From contig NZ_PDBX01000001.1 of NCBI RefSeq assembly GCF_002564105.1, forward strand, positions 5,084,001 to 5,148,000: 64,000 nt of DNA, written 5' to 3'. A program made the position numbers and the translations under genes. This document shows positions 1-10,806 of this stretch, in pieces (positions within the stretch are counted from its first letter, which is position 1; each line of letters starts with the position of its first letter). The notes under the pieces were generated by a model. The model was not told the DNA's origin, ran no database searches, and worked only from the letters and a program-made list of their open reading frames with translations. The DNA comes from Collimonas sp. PA-H2. GTDB lineage: Bacteria; Pseudomonadota; Gammaproteobacteria; Burkholderiales; Burkholderiaceae_D.

Positions 1-1761
1 ACCATGGTCGGCGCCGGCAAGGCGGAAGGCGCGATGGATGCCGGCAATATGCTGAAACCGGCGCTGGCGCGCGGCGAGCTGCATTGCGTCGGCGCCACCA
101 CCCTGGACGAATATCGCAAATACATCGAAAAGGATGCGGCGCTGGAACGCCGATTCCAAAAGATCCTGGTGGATGAACCTAGCGTCGAAGCCACGATTGC
201 GATCCTGCGCGGCTTGCAGGAAAAATACGAAGTCCATCACGGGGTGGAAATCACCGATCCGGCGATCGTCGCGGCGGCGGAATTGTCGCATCGCTACATC
301 ACCGACCGTTTCTTGCCTGACAAGGCGATCGACCTGATCGATGAAGCGGCGGCCAAGATCAAGATTGAAATCGATTCCAAGCCGGAGGTGATGGACAAGC
401 TCGACAGGCGCCTGATCCAGCTTAAGATCGAGCGCGAGGCCGTGCGCCGCGAGAAAGACGAAGCGTCGCAAAAACGCTTCACCCTGATCGAAGACGAAAT
501 CGAGAAGCTGTCGCGCGAATATGCCGACCTGGAAGAAATCTGGAAGTCGGAGAAAGCCAGCGCCCAGGGCAGCAAGCATCTGAAAGAGGAAATCGAGAAG
601 CTGCGCCTGCAGATCGACGAGGCGACTCGCAACAGCGACTGGCAAAAGGTGTCGGAACTGAAATACGGCAAGCTCAACGAGCTGGAGAAAGCGCTGGAGG
701 CGCAGTCGAAGCAGGATGCGCTGGCCGCGCAGCATCCGGATCCCGAAGGCAAGCCGCAACTAGTGCGGACTCAGGTCGGCGCTGATGAAATTGCCGAGAT
801 CGTGTCGCGCATGACTGGCATCCCGGTGTCGAAGATGCTGCAGGGCGAGCGCGAGAAACTGGTCAATATGGAGGCAGAACTGCATCGCCGAGTGGTGGGC
901 CAGGACGAGGCTATCGTCGCTGTCTCGGACGCCATCCGCCGTTCGCGCGCCGGCCTGAGCGATCCTGACCGGCCCTACGGTTCCTTCATGTTCCTAGGCC
1001 CGACCGGCGTCGGCAAGACCGAGTTGTGCAAGGCGCTGGCCAGCTTCCTGTTCGACAGCACCGATTCGATGATCCGCATCGACATGAGCGAATTCATGGA
1101 GAAGCATTCGGTGGCTCGGCTGATCGGCGCACCGCCGGGCTATGTCGGCTACGAGGAGGGTGGTTACCTGACTGAACTGGTGCGGCGCAAGCCCTACAGC
1201 GTGATCTTGCTGGATGAGATTGAAAAAGCCCATCCGGACGTATTCAACGTGTTGCTGCAGGTGCTGGACGACGGTCGCATGACCGACGGCCAGGGCCGTA
1301 CCGTGGATTTCAAGAATACGGTTATCGTGATGACATCGAATCTCGGTTCGCACCGGATCCAGGCGATGGAAGGCAGCGATCCGGCAGTAGTAAAAATGGA
1401 AGTAATGGCGGAAGTAAGGAACCATTTCCGTCCAGAGTTTATCAACCGTATAGATGAAATCGTGGTGTTCCATGCGCTCGACGAGAAAAACATCGGTGCG
1501 ATTGCCCTGATCCAGCTGAAGATACTGGAGCAACGCCTGGCGAAAATGGACATGGGCCTGGAAATCTCAGAAGCCGGCCTGCAGAAAATCGCCGAGGCTG
1601 GTTTCGATCCGGTGTATGGGGCGCGGCCGCTGAAGCGGGCAATTCAGCAGCAGATAGAAAATCCTCTCTCGAAATTGATCCTGGAGGGAAAATTCGGACC
1701 TAAGGACACTGTTCATGTAAATGTTAACAATAGTGAGATTGTTTTTAAAGTAACAACTTAA
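1..1761 (+). CDS. clpB: ATP-dependent disaggregase ClpB, 3' part
   Basis: Hsp100 AAA+ unfoldase that rescues aggregated proteins with DnaK/DnaJ in the cytoplasm. The gene runs in from the left edge; the open frame begins with Thr-Met-Val-Gly-Ala-Gly, the Walker B-downstream part of the first nucleotide-binding domain, so roughly the first 280 residues are missing. Visible are the end of NBD1 ([11 protein letters not shown], arginine finger ERRFQ), the long coiled-coil middle domain (about bases 380-760), and a complete NBD2 with Walker A GPTGVGKT near base 1000, Walker [12 protein letters not shown] near 1200 and the C-terminal D2-small domain ([11 protein letters not shown] near 1615). The coiled-coil M domain distinguishes ClpB from ClpA and ClpC. 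A strong terminator follows at 1824. Identity is secure; only completeness is limited by the window. Confidence 0.97.
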   Translation, partial: TMVGAGKAEGAMDAGNMLKPALARGELHCVGATTLDEYRKYIEKDAALERRFQKILVDEPSVEATIAILRGLQEKYEVHHGVEITDPAIVAAAELSHRYITDRFLPDKAIDLIDEAAAKIKIEIDSKPEVMDKLDRRLIQLKIEREAVRREKDEASQKRFTLIEDEIEKLSREYADLEEIWKSEKASAQGSKHLKEEIEKLRLQIDEATRNSDWQKVSELKYGKLNELEKALEAQSKQDALAAQHPDPEGKPQLVRTQVGADEIAEIVSRMTGIPVSKMLQGEREKLVNMEAELHRRVVGQDEAIVAVSDAIRRSRAGLSDPDRPYGSFMFLGPTGVGKTELCKALASFLFDSTDSMIRIDMSEFMEKHSVARLIGAPPGYVGYEEGGYLTELVRRKPYSVILLDEIEKAHPDVFNVLLQVLDDGRMTDGQGRTVDFKNTVIVMTSNLGSHRIQAMEGSDPAVVKMEVMAEVRNHFRPEFINRIDEIVVFHALDEKNIGAIALIQLKILEQRLAKMDMGLEISEAGLQKIAEAGFDPVYGARPLKRAIQQQIENPLSKLILEGKFGPKDTVHVNVNNSEIVFKVTT

Positions 1762-1823
1762 GCCTGAATTTCGCAGGCGCAAAAGAGTAAAATCGCAACA
1801 AGCTTCATCCTGTTGCTTTATAA

Positions 1824-1855
1824 AGGTCACATGGCGTCGCCGTGTGGCCTTTTTT
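1824..1855 (+). terminator. Rho-independent terminator of clpB
   Basis: A 12-bp stem (1824-1835 with 1839-1850, two G-T wobbles) with a three-base GTC loop is followed directly by a run of six T. It lies 62 bp after the clpB stop, on the same strand. Confidence 0.9.
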
Positions 1856-2021
1856 CAGATTGATGCCGTTTACACTGCTGTCTTGGTGCTGTAATAATCG
1901 AATGTTATAAATTGTGCATTTAAGTCTGCTGTAGAGCAGCATTTGCGTTGGTAACGCCAAGATGCAGTAGTAGTTTCTTTAAGTCGGATATTGCCGATTC
2001 TTGTGTTATTTCGAGGCAATT

Positions 2022-3833
2022 TTGAAGCGAACTTCACTGCAACGCTTATTCATTTTGCCGTTTGCAGCGCTATTGTTATGTCTGGCCGTCTCAGTCGGCT
2101 GGCTTCTTTATCAGGCTGGCCAGGATGCTACCGATGCGTTATCGCAAAAGGTCCTGGCAGACATGATGGGAGGCATCAACAGTGCAATCAACAGGCAACT
2201 TTTCGACGCCGGCGCGGCGTTGCGGGTAGTCGCGCCTGATCAAGTCGCCGATGCCGCCAACAAGACACCGACGCCGATTCCCTTTCCTGCCAATGTACGT
2301 CGGCTGGAAGAGCGCATGTGGATTGCCAGCGGCCTGTTTCCCGCGGTGGGCGGCTTTATCGGTTTTGCCGGCACAGACGGGCATTTCGTCGGCATCCGCC
2401 GCACCGCCGCCAATGAATTCCGGGTCCGCCTGAGAGGAGCCGGCGACGAGCCCAGCCATTTATACCGCAGTCGTGGTCCGGCAGTTGAAATGACATTTCT
2501 CGAGACGGAGGAATACGAGCCGCGCGCGCAAAGCTGGTACCTGAATGCCGCCAGCCAGAAAAAAGATGCCTGGTCGCCGATGTTTGTCGAGGCCGCCAGC
2601 AACGAGCCGGCCCTGATGCTGGCGCGGCCAGTGTTTGACGCCAGCCACGATTTGATCGGCGTGGTCGCCAGGGAACTGTCGCTGAAACCGTTGCGAGAAT
2701 ACCTGCAGGCGCTGCCGATGGACAGGAATGGCGTGGCCTATATTGCCGAACGCAACGGCGACCTGGTTGCTGCGTCGAATGGCGAAAATGTGTTCATCCC
2801 TGATCCCGGCGGCAAGGACCTGCGTGTCAGGAACGGGCTCGCCAGCATCGCTTCACCGTTCATGCGTCAAAGCTGGCAACTGGTGCAAACCTATCTGCAG
2901 AAGCACCCCGGGGTGGTGCCGATTACCGACCCGGTCATTCCCTTGACGCTCAATCCGCCCAAACCTGGCAAGCTTATCGTCGGCGCCTTTCCCAGCGCCT
3001 CCGGGCAGATCGAGGTGGCCGCGCAATTGCATCGCGATGCGGCGGGACTGGAATGGATCGCAGTGGTGGCTTTGCCGCGCTCCGATTTCTGGGGCGCGAT
3101 CAACTCCAGCGTCTACAAAAGCCTGTATCTCGGCCTGCTGGTGATCCTGCTGGCTTTGCTGGCCGGCTACGGGATCTTGCGCTGGGCCTTGCGCGATATC
3201 CGCAAACTGACGCTGGCGGTGCGCAGCATAGGCAGCGGCCGGCCGTTTGCCAAGCTGAATATCGACCGCAAGGACGAGATCGGCGAACTGGCCGAGAGCT
3301 TCCAGGAGATGGAGCGCCATCTGCGCACCGACCGCCTGACCAGCCTGCTGAACCGCGATTCGCTGATTGCGCAAATTGAATTTCGCCGGCGCACCGACGT
3401 CGAGCCGCAGCTGTTCAGGTTTGCGGTGCTGTTCGTCGACCTGGACAAGTTCAAGCAGGTCAACGATCACTACGGCCACGATGAAGGCGACCGGGTCCTG
3501 ATCGAAGTAGGCCTGCGCCTGCAGAACGCCTTGCGCAAAGAGGATGAAGTAGCGCGCTTCGGCGGCGATGAGTTCATCGTTTACCTGCCGGGCGTCGCCG
3601 ATGAGGAATCGGCGCTGGCGATTTCGGAAAAAATCTATGCGGTGCTGAACAAGCCGATCCTGATGGCCAATGGCGACCACTGCCAGATCGGCGCATCCAT
3701 CGGCGGCGCGCTGTATCCTGCCGACGGCCTCGATCTGGAAACCTTGTTGAAAGTAGCCGACAAGCGGATGTATAGTGTCAAGAAATTCGGTGGCTTGACA
3801 TTTTCGGCTGAGCCGCCCGAAGAACCAAGCTGA
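2022..3833 (+). CDS. Membrane diguanylate cyclase with periplasmic sensor and HAMP domain
   Basis: Predicted to make cyclic di-GMP from two GTP in response to a periplasmic signal. One transmembrane segment lies near the N-terminus (about residues 8-28), followed by a long periplasmic region of dCACHE type, a second membrane segment near bases 3120-3180, a HAMP-like linker, and a C-terminal GGDEF domain. The active-site GGDEF is intact (ARFGGDEF near base 3560), and an RKED sequence five residues upstream matches the RxxD inhibitory I-site, so product inhibition is expected. There is no EAL domain. I chose the TTG at 2022 because GAGG sits five bases upstream and the resulting start ([10 protein letters not shown]) leads straight into the membrane segment; a TTG at 2001 is also possible. 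The signal is unknown. Confidence 0.9.
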   Translation: MKRTSLQRLFILPFAALLLCLAVSVGWLLYQAGQDATDALSQKVLADMMGGINSAINRQLFDAGAALRVVAPDQVADAANKTPTPIPFPANVRRLEERMWIASGLFPAVGGFIGFAGTDGHFVGIRRTAANEFRVRLRGAGDEPSHLYRSRGPAVEMTFLETEEYEPRAQSWYLNAASQKKDAWSPMFVEAASNEPALMLARPVFDASHDLIGVVARELSLKPLREYLQALPMDRNGVAYIAERNGDLVAASNGENVFIPDPGGKDLRVRNGLASIASPFMRQSWQLVQTYLQKHPGVVPITDPVIPLTLNPPKPGKLIVGAFPSASGQIEVAAQLHRDAAGLEWIAVVALPRSDFWGAINSSVYKSLYLGLLVILLALLAGYGILRWALRDIRKLTLAVRSIGSGRPFAKLNIDRKDEIGELAESFQEMERHLRTDRLTSLLNRDSLIAQIEFRRRTDVEPQLFRFAVLFVDLDKFKQVNDHYGHDEGDRVLIEVGLRLQNALRKEDEVARFGGDEFIVYLPGVADEESALAISEKIYAVLNKPILMANGDHCQIGASIGGALYPADGLDLETLLKVADKRMYSVKKFGGLTFSAEPPEEPS

Positions 3834-3859
3834 ACAACACTGCCTGCAACGGAGATGCA

Positions 3860-4354
3860 ATGACTTTCGCCACCTGTGATCTGTGCGACGCCAACGAAGA
3901 CAAGCTTGGCAGCGCCGCCCTGGCGGTATTGCCGCCGGTGTTTATTTCTCTCGGCAAGCGCCAGGAGTTTTGCGGTCCGGCGCGCACCCTCAAAGTACAT
4001 GAAGACAATGTGCTGGTGCGCAGCACGCTGGAAACCGCCGGCGACGGCCAGGTGCTGGTGGTCGACGGCGGCGGCAGCCTGCGTTGCGCGCTGGTCGGCG
4101 GCAACCTCGGCGTGCTGGCGCAGAAAAACGGCTGGGCCGGCATCGTCGTCTACGGCTGCGTGCGCGATTCGGCGGAACTGAATGCCTGCGATATCGGCGT
4201 TCGCGCACTGGCGCTGCACCCGCAACGCAGTGTCCGCAAGGGAGTAGGGGAGCGCGACATCAGCGTCTCGATCGCTGGCGTGACAATCGCGCCCGGCGCC
4301 TGGATTTATGCCGATGCTGATGGTGTACTGGTTGCCAGTCAAAAACTTGACTGA
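3860..4354 (+). CDS. rraA: RraA family protein (RNase E inhibitor or related aldolase)
   Basis: A 164-residue member of the RraA family, the usual length. In Escherichia coli RraA binds RNase E and lowers its activity; relatives are 4-hydroxy-4-methyl-2-oxoglutarate aldolases. The family core is visible: a GGNLG stretch, then about 20 residues later [10 protein letters not shown], the conserved Arg-Asp pair. The start follows GGAG with good spacing, 26 bp after the cyclase gene. Whether this copy regulates RNase E or acts as a class II aldolase cannot be decided from sequence; the Arg-Asp pair occurs in both groups. Confidence 0.85.
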   Translation: MTFATCDLCDANEDKLGSAALAVLPPVFISLGKRQEFCGPARTLKVHEDNVLVRSTLETAGDGQVLVVDGGGSLRCALVGGNLGVLAQKNGWAGIVVYGCVRDSAELNACDIGVRALALHPQRSVRKGVGERDISVSIAGVTIAPGAWIYADADGVLVASQKLD

Positions 4355-4439
4355 ATCAGATTGCGCGAGCTGGCTGGATTAACTTGTGCGGACTCGGTGC
4401 GCGCCTTGTCATCATGCCGAAACCGTCATGGATGAAATA

Positions 4440-4475
4440 ATAACGGCCATGCACCTCAAGTCGCATGGCCGTTAT
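4440..4475 (-). terminator. Inverted repeat between convergent genes, probable terminator of the minus-strand operon
   Basis: A perfect 13-bp inverted repeat (4440-4452 with 4463-4475) with a 10-base loop. Read on the minus strand it follows the stop of the molybdenum hydroxylase large subunit and is followed by TATTATTTC, a weak U tract. On the plus strand it follows rraA but has no T run. Confidence 0.7.
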
Positions 4476-4497
4476 CCAAGACGCAAGGCGGCTGGGC

Positions 4498-6861
4498 TCA
4501 GCTCTTTTTCAGCTGGTCCCGGATCGGCAGATTGCGGATGCGCTTGCCGGTCGCCGCAAAAATGGCGTTGCACAGGGCCGGCGCGATGGGCGGCGTGCCC
4601 GGTTCGCCGACGCCGCCGAGCGGCGTATCGTACATATTGGACTTGGGCGGCACCATGTGCACCCGCAGATCGCGCGGGGCGCTGAAGGCGCGCAGCACTT
4701 CGTACTCATGGAAATTGCCTTGCTCGGCGCTGCCGTTCTTGAAGGTGATTTCTCCCGTCAGCGCCAGGCTCAGGCCCATGATGCAGGCGCCCTCGACTTG
4801 CGAACGGATGCGGTCCGGCGTGATCTGCGGGCCGCAATCGATCGCCATGTCGACCCGCGGAATGCTGATTTCGCCATCGGCGCCAACCACCACTTCGATT
4901 ACCGCGGCGACATACGACATGAAACTGTAGGCCACCGCCAGCCCCAATCCATGCCCCTTGGGCAGTTTGCGGCCCCAGCCGGCTTCCTTGGTGGCCAGTT
5001 CGACCACTTGCCGCATGCGGCCGGTATCGAGCGGATACAAGGTCGGCGATTCGCCATAGTTGGTGCTGTCCGACATCTCCTGCGGATTGACCTGGCGCGC
5101 CGGGCCGATCAGTTCCAGCAGGAATTCGCGGTGGTCGCGCTTGGCTGCTGCCGCAAGTTCAGCGACAAACGACTGCACCGCGAACGCGTGCGGGATGTTG
5201 TAGACCGAACGGAACCAGCCGATGCGCGTGTGGGCCTCGACTTCCGGCGCTTCGATGCGGATATTCGGAATCACGAACGGGATATTGATTGCGCCCATGC
5301 CCAGTTCGCCTGGCTGTTCGCCCTTGGCGCCGGCGACGAAGGTGGAGGCGATGGTCGGCGCCGCCGTGCGGTGCAGCCACGCCAGCGGCTTGCCTTTGGC
5401 GTCCAGCGTGCTTTCCAGGTGCTCCAGCGAGACGGTATGGAAGTAGTCATGGCGCAAGTCGTCTTCGCGCGTCCAGGTCACTTTCACCGGCGCGCCGTCC
5501 ATGGCTCGCGACAGCAGCGCCGCTTCGGCCGCGAAGTCAGGCTTGGATTTGCGGCCGAAACCGCCGCCCAGCAAGGTCACATTGACTTTAACGGCGTCGG
5601 TCTTCCAGCCCAGGCGGTCCGCCACCGTGTCGCGCGTGGCTTGCGGATCTTGCACGCAGGCCCAGACTTCACACTTGCCGTTGGCGGTGCGGGCGGTGGC
5701 TGCCGGCGGTTCCATGGTAGCGTGCGCCAGGTGCGGGATGTAGTACTCGGCTTCGATGCGCTTGCCGGCCTGCGCCAGAGCGGCCATGGCGTCGCCGTTG
5801 TTGCGCACCACCTTGGCCGGCTTGCGCGCGGCTTCCTGCAAGGTGGTCTTGAAGGCGCTGGAATCGTAGCCGGCGTGCGGGCCGTTGTCCCAGGTGACCT
5901 TCAAGGCTTCGCGGCCCTTGATGGCGGCCCAGGTATTACGGGCGATGACAGCGATGCCGCCGAGCGGATTGAACTTGGCTGGCGGCGGGCTGCCTTTCAG
6001 CTCGATCACCCGCACCACGCCCGGGATTTTCAACGCTTCGGCGCTATCGAAACTCGCTACCTTGCCGCCGTATACCGGCGGCCGCGCAATCACCGCGTAC
6101 AGCATGCCGTCCAGACGGGTATCGATGCCGTAGTGGGTATTGCCGGTGACGATGTCATGGAAATCGACGCTGTTGAAGACGTCTTTACCGATATAGCGGA
6201 ATTGCGCCGGATCCTTGAGCTGCACCTGGGTTGCCGACGGCACTTTCAGCTTGGCGGCGTCGACCGCCAGCTCTCCGTAACCGAGCTTGCGGCCGCTCTT
6301 GACGTGCAGCACTTCATGATTCTTGGTGGTGAGCTCCGCTTCCGGCACGCTCCAGCGCGCCGCCGCTGCCGATACCAGCATCGCGCGCGCGGTGGCGCCG
6401 ACCTGGCGCATCGGCGTAAAGAAGTGGCGCATGCTGCGCGAGCCGTCGGTATTCTGGTTGCCGTAACGGCTTTCGTCGGCGTTGGCTTGCACCACGCGCA
6501 CCCGGCCCCAGTCGGCGTCGAGTTCATCGGCCACCACCAGCGGCAGGCTGGTGCGGATGCCTTGCCCCATTTCAGAGCGGTGGGCAATGATGCTGACGAT
6601 GCCGTCGGCGCCGATGGTGACGAAAATCAGCGGATCGTTGACGGTGCCTCCTGGCATGCCGGCGCCGCCGTATTTTTTGACTGGAGCGGCGGCGTCGGCC
6701 GCACTGACCAGGCCGTTGACGCCGACCGTCAGCGCCAGTCCGGCAAATGCGCCGACTCCTTTGAGCCAGGTGCGGCGACTGATGGAGGCGATGGCCGGGG
6801 TTTTGTCGTCATCGCTATTGGTGTTAGCGCTATCTTTATCGAAATCGAAAGCGGCGCTCAT
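4498..6861 (-). CDS. iorB: Molybdenum hydroxylase large subunit (isoquinoline 1-oxidoreductase beta-like), Tat-exported
   Basis: Molybdopterin-binding catalytic subunit of the xanthine dehydrogenase family, in the branch typified by isoquinoline 1-oxidoreductase beta subunit and periplasmic aldehyde dehydrogenases; 787 residues, normal for this branch. The N-terminus carries a twin-arginine motif (SRRTWLKG at about residues 28-35) followed by a hydrophobic stretch, indicating folding with cofactor in the cytoplasm and export by Tat. Downstream are the duplicated molybdopterin-binding regions, including [21 protein letters not shown] and, near the C-terminus, [10 protein letters not shown] with the likely active-site Glu. 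It overlaps the small iron-sulfur subunit gene by 4 bp, so the two are translationally coupled. The substrate is unknown; a c-type cytochrome partner, common in such operons, is absent here. Confidence 0.9.
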   Translation of the reverse strand: MSAAFDFDKDSANTNSDDDKTPAIASISRRTWLKGVGAFAGLALTVGVNGLVSAADAAAPVKKYGGAGMPGGTVNDPLIFVTIGADGIVSIIAHRSEMGQGIRTSLPLVVADELDADWGRVRVVQANADESRYGNQNTDGSRSMRHFFTPMRQVGATARAMLVSAAAARWSVPEAELTTKNHEVLHVKSGRKLGYGELAVDAAKLKVPSATQVQLKDPAQFRYIGKDVFNSVDFHDIVTGNTHYGIDTRLDGMLYAVIARPPVYGGKVASFDSAEALKIPGVVRVIELKGSPPPAKFNPLGGIAVIARNTWAAIKGREALKVTWDNGPHAGYDSSAFKTTLQEAARKPAKVVRNNGDAMAALAQAGKRIEAEYYIPHLAHATMEPPAATARTANGKCEVWACVQDPQATRDTVADRLGWKTDAVKVNVTLLGGGFGRKSKPDFAAEAALLSRAMDGAPVKVTWTREDDLRHDYFHTVSLEHLESTLDAKGKPLAWLHRTAAPTIASTFVAGAKGEQPGELGMGAINIPFVIPNIRIEAPEVEAHTRIGWFRSVYNIPHAFAVQSFVAELAAAAKRDHREFLLELIGPARQVNPQEMSDSTNYGESPTLYPLDTGRMRQVVELATKEAGWGRKLPKGHGLGLAVAYSFMSYVAAVIEVVVGADGEISIPRVDMAIDCGPQITPDRIRSQVEGACIMGLSLALTGEITFKNGSAEQGNFHEYEVLRAFSAPRDLRVHMVPPKSNMYDTPLGGVGEPGTPPIAPALCNAIFAATGKRIRNLPIRDQLKKS

Positions 6862-7322
6862 TTTGCTGCTCCTTTATCCGCAACCTGCTTGATGGCCGCG
6901 CGAATCCGGGTATAGGTGCCGCAACGGCAGATATTGCCGCTCATGGCGTCGTCGATTTGCTTGTCGGTCGGCTTGGCGGTGGTTTTCAGCAAGGCGGTGG
7001 CGGACATGATCTGGCCGGCCTGGCAATAGCCGCATTGCGGCACGCCCAAGGCAATCCAGGCTTCCTGCACCGCATGGCCCACCTTGTCTTCGGCCATCGC
7101 CTCGATGGTGGTGACTTTCTTGCCGGCAGCGGCGCTGATCGGCGTGATGCAGGAGCGGATCGGCTCGCCGTCCAGATGCACTGTGCACGCGCCGCACAAG
7201 GCCATGCCGCAGCCGAATTTGGTGCCGGTCAGGCCGACGTGGTCGCGCAGGGTCCACAGCAGCGGGGTGTCTTCGGGCAGATCGATATCGTGCTGTTTGC
7301 CGTTGATGTTCAGGCTTGTCAT
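6858..7322 (-). CDS. iorA: Molybdenum hydroxylase [2Fe-2S] subunit (isoquinoline 1-oxidoreductase alpha-like)
   Basis: The 154-residue electron-transfer subunit. It has the plant-type [2Fe-2S] ferredoxin motif ([17 protein letters not shown] near residue 40) and the second cluster in the C-terminal helical domain (CGYCQAGQI and CRCGTY). Both are complete, so it should carry electrons from the molybdenum site of the large subunit. It has no signal peptide of its own and probably travels through Tat bound to the large subunit. It is the first gene of a two-gene operon divergent from the OPT transporter. Confidence 0.92.
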   Translation of the reverse strand: MTSLNINGKQHDIDLPEDTPLLWTLRDHVGLTGTKFGCGMALCGACTVHLDGEPIRSCITPISAAAGKKVTTIEAMAEDKVGHAVQEAWIALGVPQCGYCQAGQIMSATALLKTTAKPTDKQIDDAMSGNICRCGTYTRIRAAIKQVADKGAAK

Positions 7323-7383
7323 GGCTTTTACCTTTCCAACTTGGGGTTGATAAGCTATTGAAGGACATTGAAAGAGTTATCCC

Positions 7384-7394
7384 CTACAGTGTAG
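7384..7394. promoter_or_regulatory. Short palindrome between divergent iorA and the OPT transporter gene
   Basis: CTACAGTGTAG is an 11-bp palindrome with one central base, in the 222-bp gap between two divergent genes. Position and symmetry suit an operator, but I recognise no regulator for it. Confidence 0.3.
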
Positions 7395-7544
7395 CTTATT
7401 TGATAACATGCGTTTCTGAATCCTGAGCTGATTTTGTCTGGCAGCTTCCCACCGGGGCATTGTAGACCGAAGTCAAATTTTTGGATGGAGAGCAACTGTT
7501 TCGAGGATAATTAGCGCATTGCAATTTTTAGTGATGGAGTTTCG

Positions 7545-9605
7545 ATGTCCGATTTGCTTAGTAAAAATGGGCGCATAGCCGATAATGTTTCGCTGCCGGA
7601 ATTGACGGTACGCGGCATTATCCTCGGCGCTTTGATAACCGTCGTCTTTACTGCCTCCAATGTCTATCTGGGCCTGAAAGTCGGCCTGACTTTTTCTTCC
7701 GCCATTCCCGCCGCCGTGATTTCCATGGCAGTGCTGCGCATGTTCAAGAGCGCCAACATCCTTGAAAACAATATGGTGCAGACCCAGGCTTCGGCCGCCG
7801 GCACCTTGTCTTCCATTATTTTCATCCTGCCTGGCCTGGTGATGATCGGCTACTGGCAAGGCTTCCCTTACTGGCAAACGCTGGCGATCTGCGCCGCCGG
7901 CGGCATGTTGGGTGTGATGTTTACGATTCCCTTGCGCCATGCGATGGTGGTGCAGAGCGATCTTCCCTATCCGGAAGGCGTGGCGGCAGCGGAAATCCTG
8001 CGTGTCGGCAGCGCCGATGTTGAAGTCGATGCGGCCAGCGGTAAGCCTGGCGCGAAAGCCGAAACCGGCATTGTCGACATCATGGCCGGCGGCGTAGTCG
8101 CCGCGGTCGTGACCCTGGCTTCATCCGGTTTCCGCATTTTGAGCGAGGGCATCAGCCTGTGGTTTGCCGCCGGCCCTGCGGTGCTGCGGATTTCCAGCGG
8201 CTTTTCGCTGGCCCTGCTGGGCGCCGGCTACCTGATCGGCATCGTCGCCGGCATCGCCATGCTGATCGGCCTGCTGATCGCTTGGGGCGTCGCCGTGCCG
8301 GTGCTGACTTCGATGCATACCATTCCGGACGGCATGACGCTGGCCAAGTACGCTACCGGCTTGTGGAGCAAGGATGTGCGCTTCATCGGCGCCGGCACCA
8401 TCGGCGTGGCTGCGGTGTGGACCTTGATTACCTTGTTCAAGCCTATGATGGAAGGCGTCAAGACTTCCTTCCGGGCCTTGAGCGGAGGCAACGGCCGCAT
8501 CAACATCCCGCGCACTGAACAAGATATGTCGCCGGCCTGGATCGTCGGCATCACGCTGGTGCTGGTGGCGATCCTGGTCGCCACCTTCGGCAGCTTCCTC
8601 AGCGCCGCACCGCTCAGCTCGGGCGTGATGTGGGGGCTGGTGGCTTACAGCGTCCTGTTCGCCGTGATTTTCGGTTTCCTGATCGCCGCCGCCTGCGGCT
8701 ACATGGCCGGTCTGATCGGTTCGTCCGCCAGCCCGATTTCCGGCGTCGGTATCGTCGCCGTGGTGCTGGTCTCCTTGCTGATCCTGCTGGTCGGCAGCGC
8801 CGACGGTCTGCTGGCTACCGAAACCGGCAACAAGCTGGGGATTGCCCTGGCGATCTTCACGACTTCCGCAGTGATTGCCGTGGCCACCATTTCCAACGAT
8901 AACCTGCAGGATCTGAAAACCGGCTGGCTGGTCGGCGCTACCCCTTGGCGCCAGCAGGTGGCCTTGCTGATCGGCTGCGTGGTCGGCGCCGTGGTGATTC
9001 CGCCGGTGCTGGAACTGCTGTACAACGCCTATGGCTTCGCCGGCGCCATGCCGCGCGCCGACATGGACGTGGCGCATGCCTTGTCGGCGCCGCAGGCGAC
9101 CCTGATGACGGCGATCGCCACCGGCATCTTCACCCACCAGTTGAACTGGGACATGATCCTGATCGGCCTCGGTCTAGGCGTGGCGCTGGTGATCGTCGAT
9201 GAAATCCTGCGCCATCGCGGCGGCATGGCCCGCTTGCCGGTACTGGCAGTCGGCATCGGCATCTACCTGCCGCCGACCGTGGCGTCGACCCTGGTGCTGG
9301 GCACCTTGCTGGCCTGGGGCATCGAGCGTATTCTGAAGAAGCGCGCGCAGCAAAAGGGCTTGCCTTACGAGCAGTACGCCGAACCGTCCAACCGCCGCGG
9401 CGTGTTGCTGGCGTCCGGCCTGATCGTCGGCGAAAGCCTGGTCGGCGTGGTGCTGGCCGGAATCATCGGTTTCAGCGGCACGGATTCGCCGCTGGCGCTG
9501 GTGGGACCTGCGTTCGAGGGTACCGCGCAATGGCTGGGCCTGATCGTGTTTGTGGCGGTGGCCTGGGTCTTCGCGCGGCGGGTGTTGAACGCAAAGACGC
9601 AATAA
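7545..9605 (+). CDS. OPT family transporter (oligopeptide or metal-chelate uptake)
   Basis: A 686-residue polytopic inner-membrane protein of the OPT/YSL family, whose members are proton-coupled importers of oligopeptides or metal-chelate complexes such as siderophore-like compounds. The start has family-typical sequence (LTVRGIILGALITVVF, then SNVYLGLKVGLTFSSAIPAAV), and around 15 hydrophobic segments follow. The soluble N-terminus is short. It stands alone and diverges from iorAB; a hairpin follows the stop. The substrate cannot be assigned from sequence. Confidence 0.88.
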   Translation: MSDLLSKNGRIADNVSLPELTVRGIILGALITVVFTASNVYLGLKVGLTFSSAIPAAVISMAVLRMFKSANILENNMVQTQASAAGTLSSIIFILPGLVMIGYWQGFPYWQTLAICAAGGMLGVMFTIPLRHAMVVQSDLPYPEGVAAAEILRVGSADVEVDAASGKPGAKAETGIVDIMAGGVVAAVVTLASSGFRILSEGISLWFAAGPAVLRISSGFSLALLGAGYLIGIVAGIAMLIGLLIAWGVAVPVLTSMHTIPDGMTLAKYATGLWSKDVRFIGAGTIGVAAVWTLITLFKPMMEGVKTSFRALSGGNGRINIPRTEQDMSPAWIVGITLVLVAILVATFGSFLSAAPLSSGVMWGLVAYSVLFAVIFGFLIAAACGYMAGLIGSSASPISGVGIVAVVLVSLLILLVGSADGLLATETGNKLGIALAIFTTSAVIAVATISNDNLQDLKTGWLVGATPWRQQVALLIGCVVGAVVIPPVLELLYNAYGFAGAMPRADMDVAHALSAPQATLMTAIATGIFTHQLNWDMILIGLGLGVALVIVDEILRHRGGMARLPVLAVGIGIYLPPTVASTLVLGTLLAWGIERILKKRAQQKGLPYEQYAEPSNRRGVLLASGLIVGESLVGVVLAGIIGFSGTDSPLALVGPAFEGTAQWLGLIVFVAVAWVFARRVLNAKTQ

Positions 9606-9610
9606 GCAAC

Positions 9611-9633
9611 GCAAGGTCCGGACCGGACCTTGC
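9611..9633. terminator. Hairpin after the OPT transporter gene
   Basis: A perfect 9-bp inverted repeat (9611-9619 with 9625-9633) with a five-base loop, 5 bp after the stop. No T run follows on either strand, so it may be a weak or RNA-stabilising hairpin rather than a strong intrinsic terminator. Confidence 0.5.
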
Positions 9634-9721
9634 CGCGGTTAAATGGATCGTCTGATGTACGTGGTTTTATCGCGTGGATCAGCCGGTCCATTTTCTTTGG
9701 CCCGGCAAATCCTGCAAGGCC

Positions 9722-10771
9722 TCAGTGCCTGTGCTGGTGATGGATGTCGGGATAGTGCGCGTGGCTATGGCTGATCGGCAGATGACGGTGCGGATGGCTG
9801 TGCGGTTCGCGCCCATCCCAGGCGAAATCGTGTTCGTGCTGGTGATGCAGGTCATGGCTGTGGCTGTGGCCGTGCTCGATTTCCTCGTGGGTATGCGGAT
9901 GCTGGTGACGTTCCGTCAGGTGCAGCCAGATGCCGAATCCCATCAATGCGGCGGCCAGCCAGAACATGCCGCCGACAGCCTCATGCAGGACCAGCAGCGA
10001 AATCGCCGCGCCGATGAAGGGCGCCGCCGAGAAATAGGCGCCGGTGCGGGCGCTGCCAAGATGGCGCAGCGCTAGCACGAACAGCACCAGGCTGAGGCCG
10101 TAGCCGCTGAAACCGATCAGCGCCGCGGCGCCTATCCTGGCAATGTCCGGCAGGGTTGCCCCTAATAGCAAAGCCAGCGCCAGGTTCACCAGGCCAGCCA
10201 CCAAGCCCTTGAGCGCGGCGATCTGTACCGCATTGCTGGCGGAAATTCGTCGCGTCAGGTTATTGTCGATGGCCCAGCACAGGCACGCCGCCAGGATCGC
10301 CAGCGGCCCCCAGGGCAGGCCGAATTGCGGCATCTGCTGCCACGACAGCAGCACGCCGGCGAGGACGATGGCAATCATGCCGAGCACGATGCGGCGGTCG
10401 AAATTTTCCTTGAACACGAACCAGGCCAGCGCGGCGGTCAGCACGCCTTCCATGTTCAGCAGCAGCGAAGCGCTGGAAGCCGGCGTCTGCGCCAGCCCGA
10501 ACATCAGCAGCACCGGGCCGGCGATGCCGCCGCTGAGGATCGCTGCCGCCAGCCACGGCAGGTCGGCAGCGCGCAGGCCATCGGCAGCGCCCTGGCTGCC
10601 GGCGCGCAGGCGGCGCAGCCCATACCAGAGCGAGAGGCCGAGGCCGCTGCCGAGATACAGCAGGGCAGCCAGCATCACCGGCGGGACCTGACCGACCAGC
10701 AGCTTGGCGAAGGGAGTGCTGGCGCCGAAGAAGGCGGCAGCCAGCAATGCGGACAGCACACCTTGATGCAT
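9722..10771 (-). CDS. EamA/DMT transporter with histidine-rich C-terminal tail
   Basis: A 349-residue inner-membrane protein with two EamA repeats (ten predicted membrane segments), the fold of the drug/metabolite exporter superfamily. After the last segment (GFGIWLHLTE near residue 285) comes a soluble tail of about 60 residues with some 22 histidines in HxH and HSHSH patterns. Such tails bind Zn, Ni, Co or Cu in other transporters (ZIP, CDF, RcnA), so metal export or metal-sensitive export is plausible. The ArsR-type regulator gene lies 35 bp upstream on the same strand, consistent with co-transcription. Metal specificity is inference. Confidence 0.85.
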   Translation of the reverse strand: MHQGVLSALLAAAFFGASTPFAKLLVGQVPPVMLAALLYLGSGLGLSLWYGLRRLRAGSQGAADGLRAADLPWLAAAILSGGIAGPVLLMFGLAQTPASSASLLLNMEGVLTAALAWFVFKENFDRRIVLGMIAIVLAGVLLSWQQMPQFGLPWGPLAILAACLCWAIDNNLTRRISASNAVQIAALKGLVAGLVNLALALLLGATLPDIARIGAAALIGFSGYGLSLVLFVLALRHLGSARTGAYFSAAPFIGAAISLLVLHEAVGGMFWLAAALMGFGIWLHLTERHQHPHTHEEIEHGHSHSHDLHHQHEHDFAWDGREPHSHPHRHLPISHSHAHYPDIHHQHRH

Positions 10772-10806
10772 GGACTTTTTTCTCGATAGTTGATGGAGCC
10801 GGGCCG

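Noticed and set aside
1862-2021. Possible c-di-GMP riboswitch before the diguanylate cyclase gene
   Set aside because: Small hairpins (GCTG/GCAGC and GCGTT/AACGC) are present, but the conserved GEMM core and tetraloop-receptor pattern are not.
2853-3860. A 335-codon minus-strand ORF opposite the diguanylate cyclase
   Set aside because: It is antisense to the intact GGDEF domain, rich in Gln and Ala, with no recognisable domain.
4465-6915. An 816-codon open frame on the plus strand
   Set aside because: It lies antisense to iorB, which has clear molybdenum-hydroxylase motifs; the antisense frame is Ala/Arg/Gly/His-rich with no family resemblance, a usual shadow in high-GC DNA.
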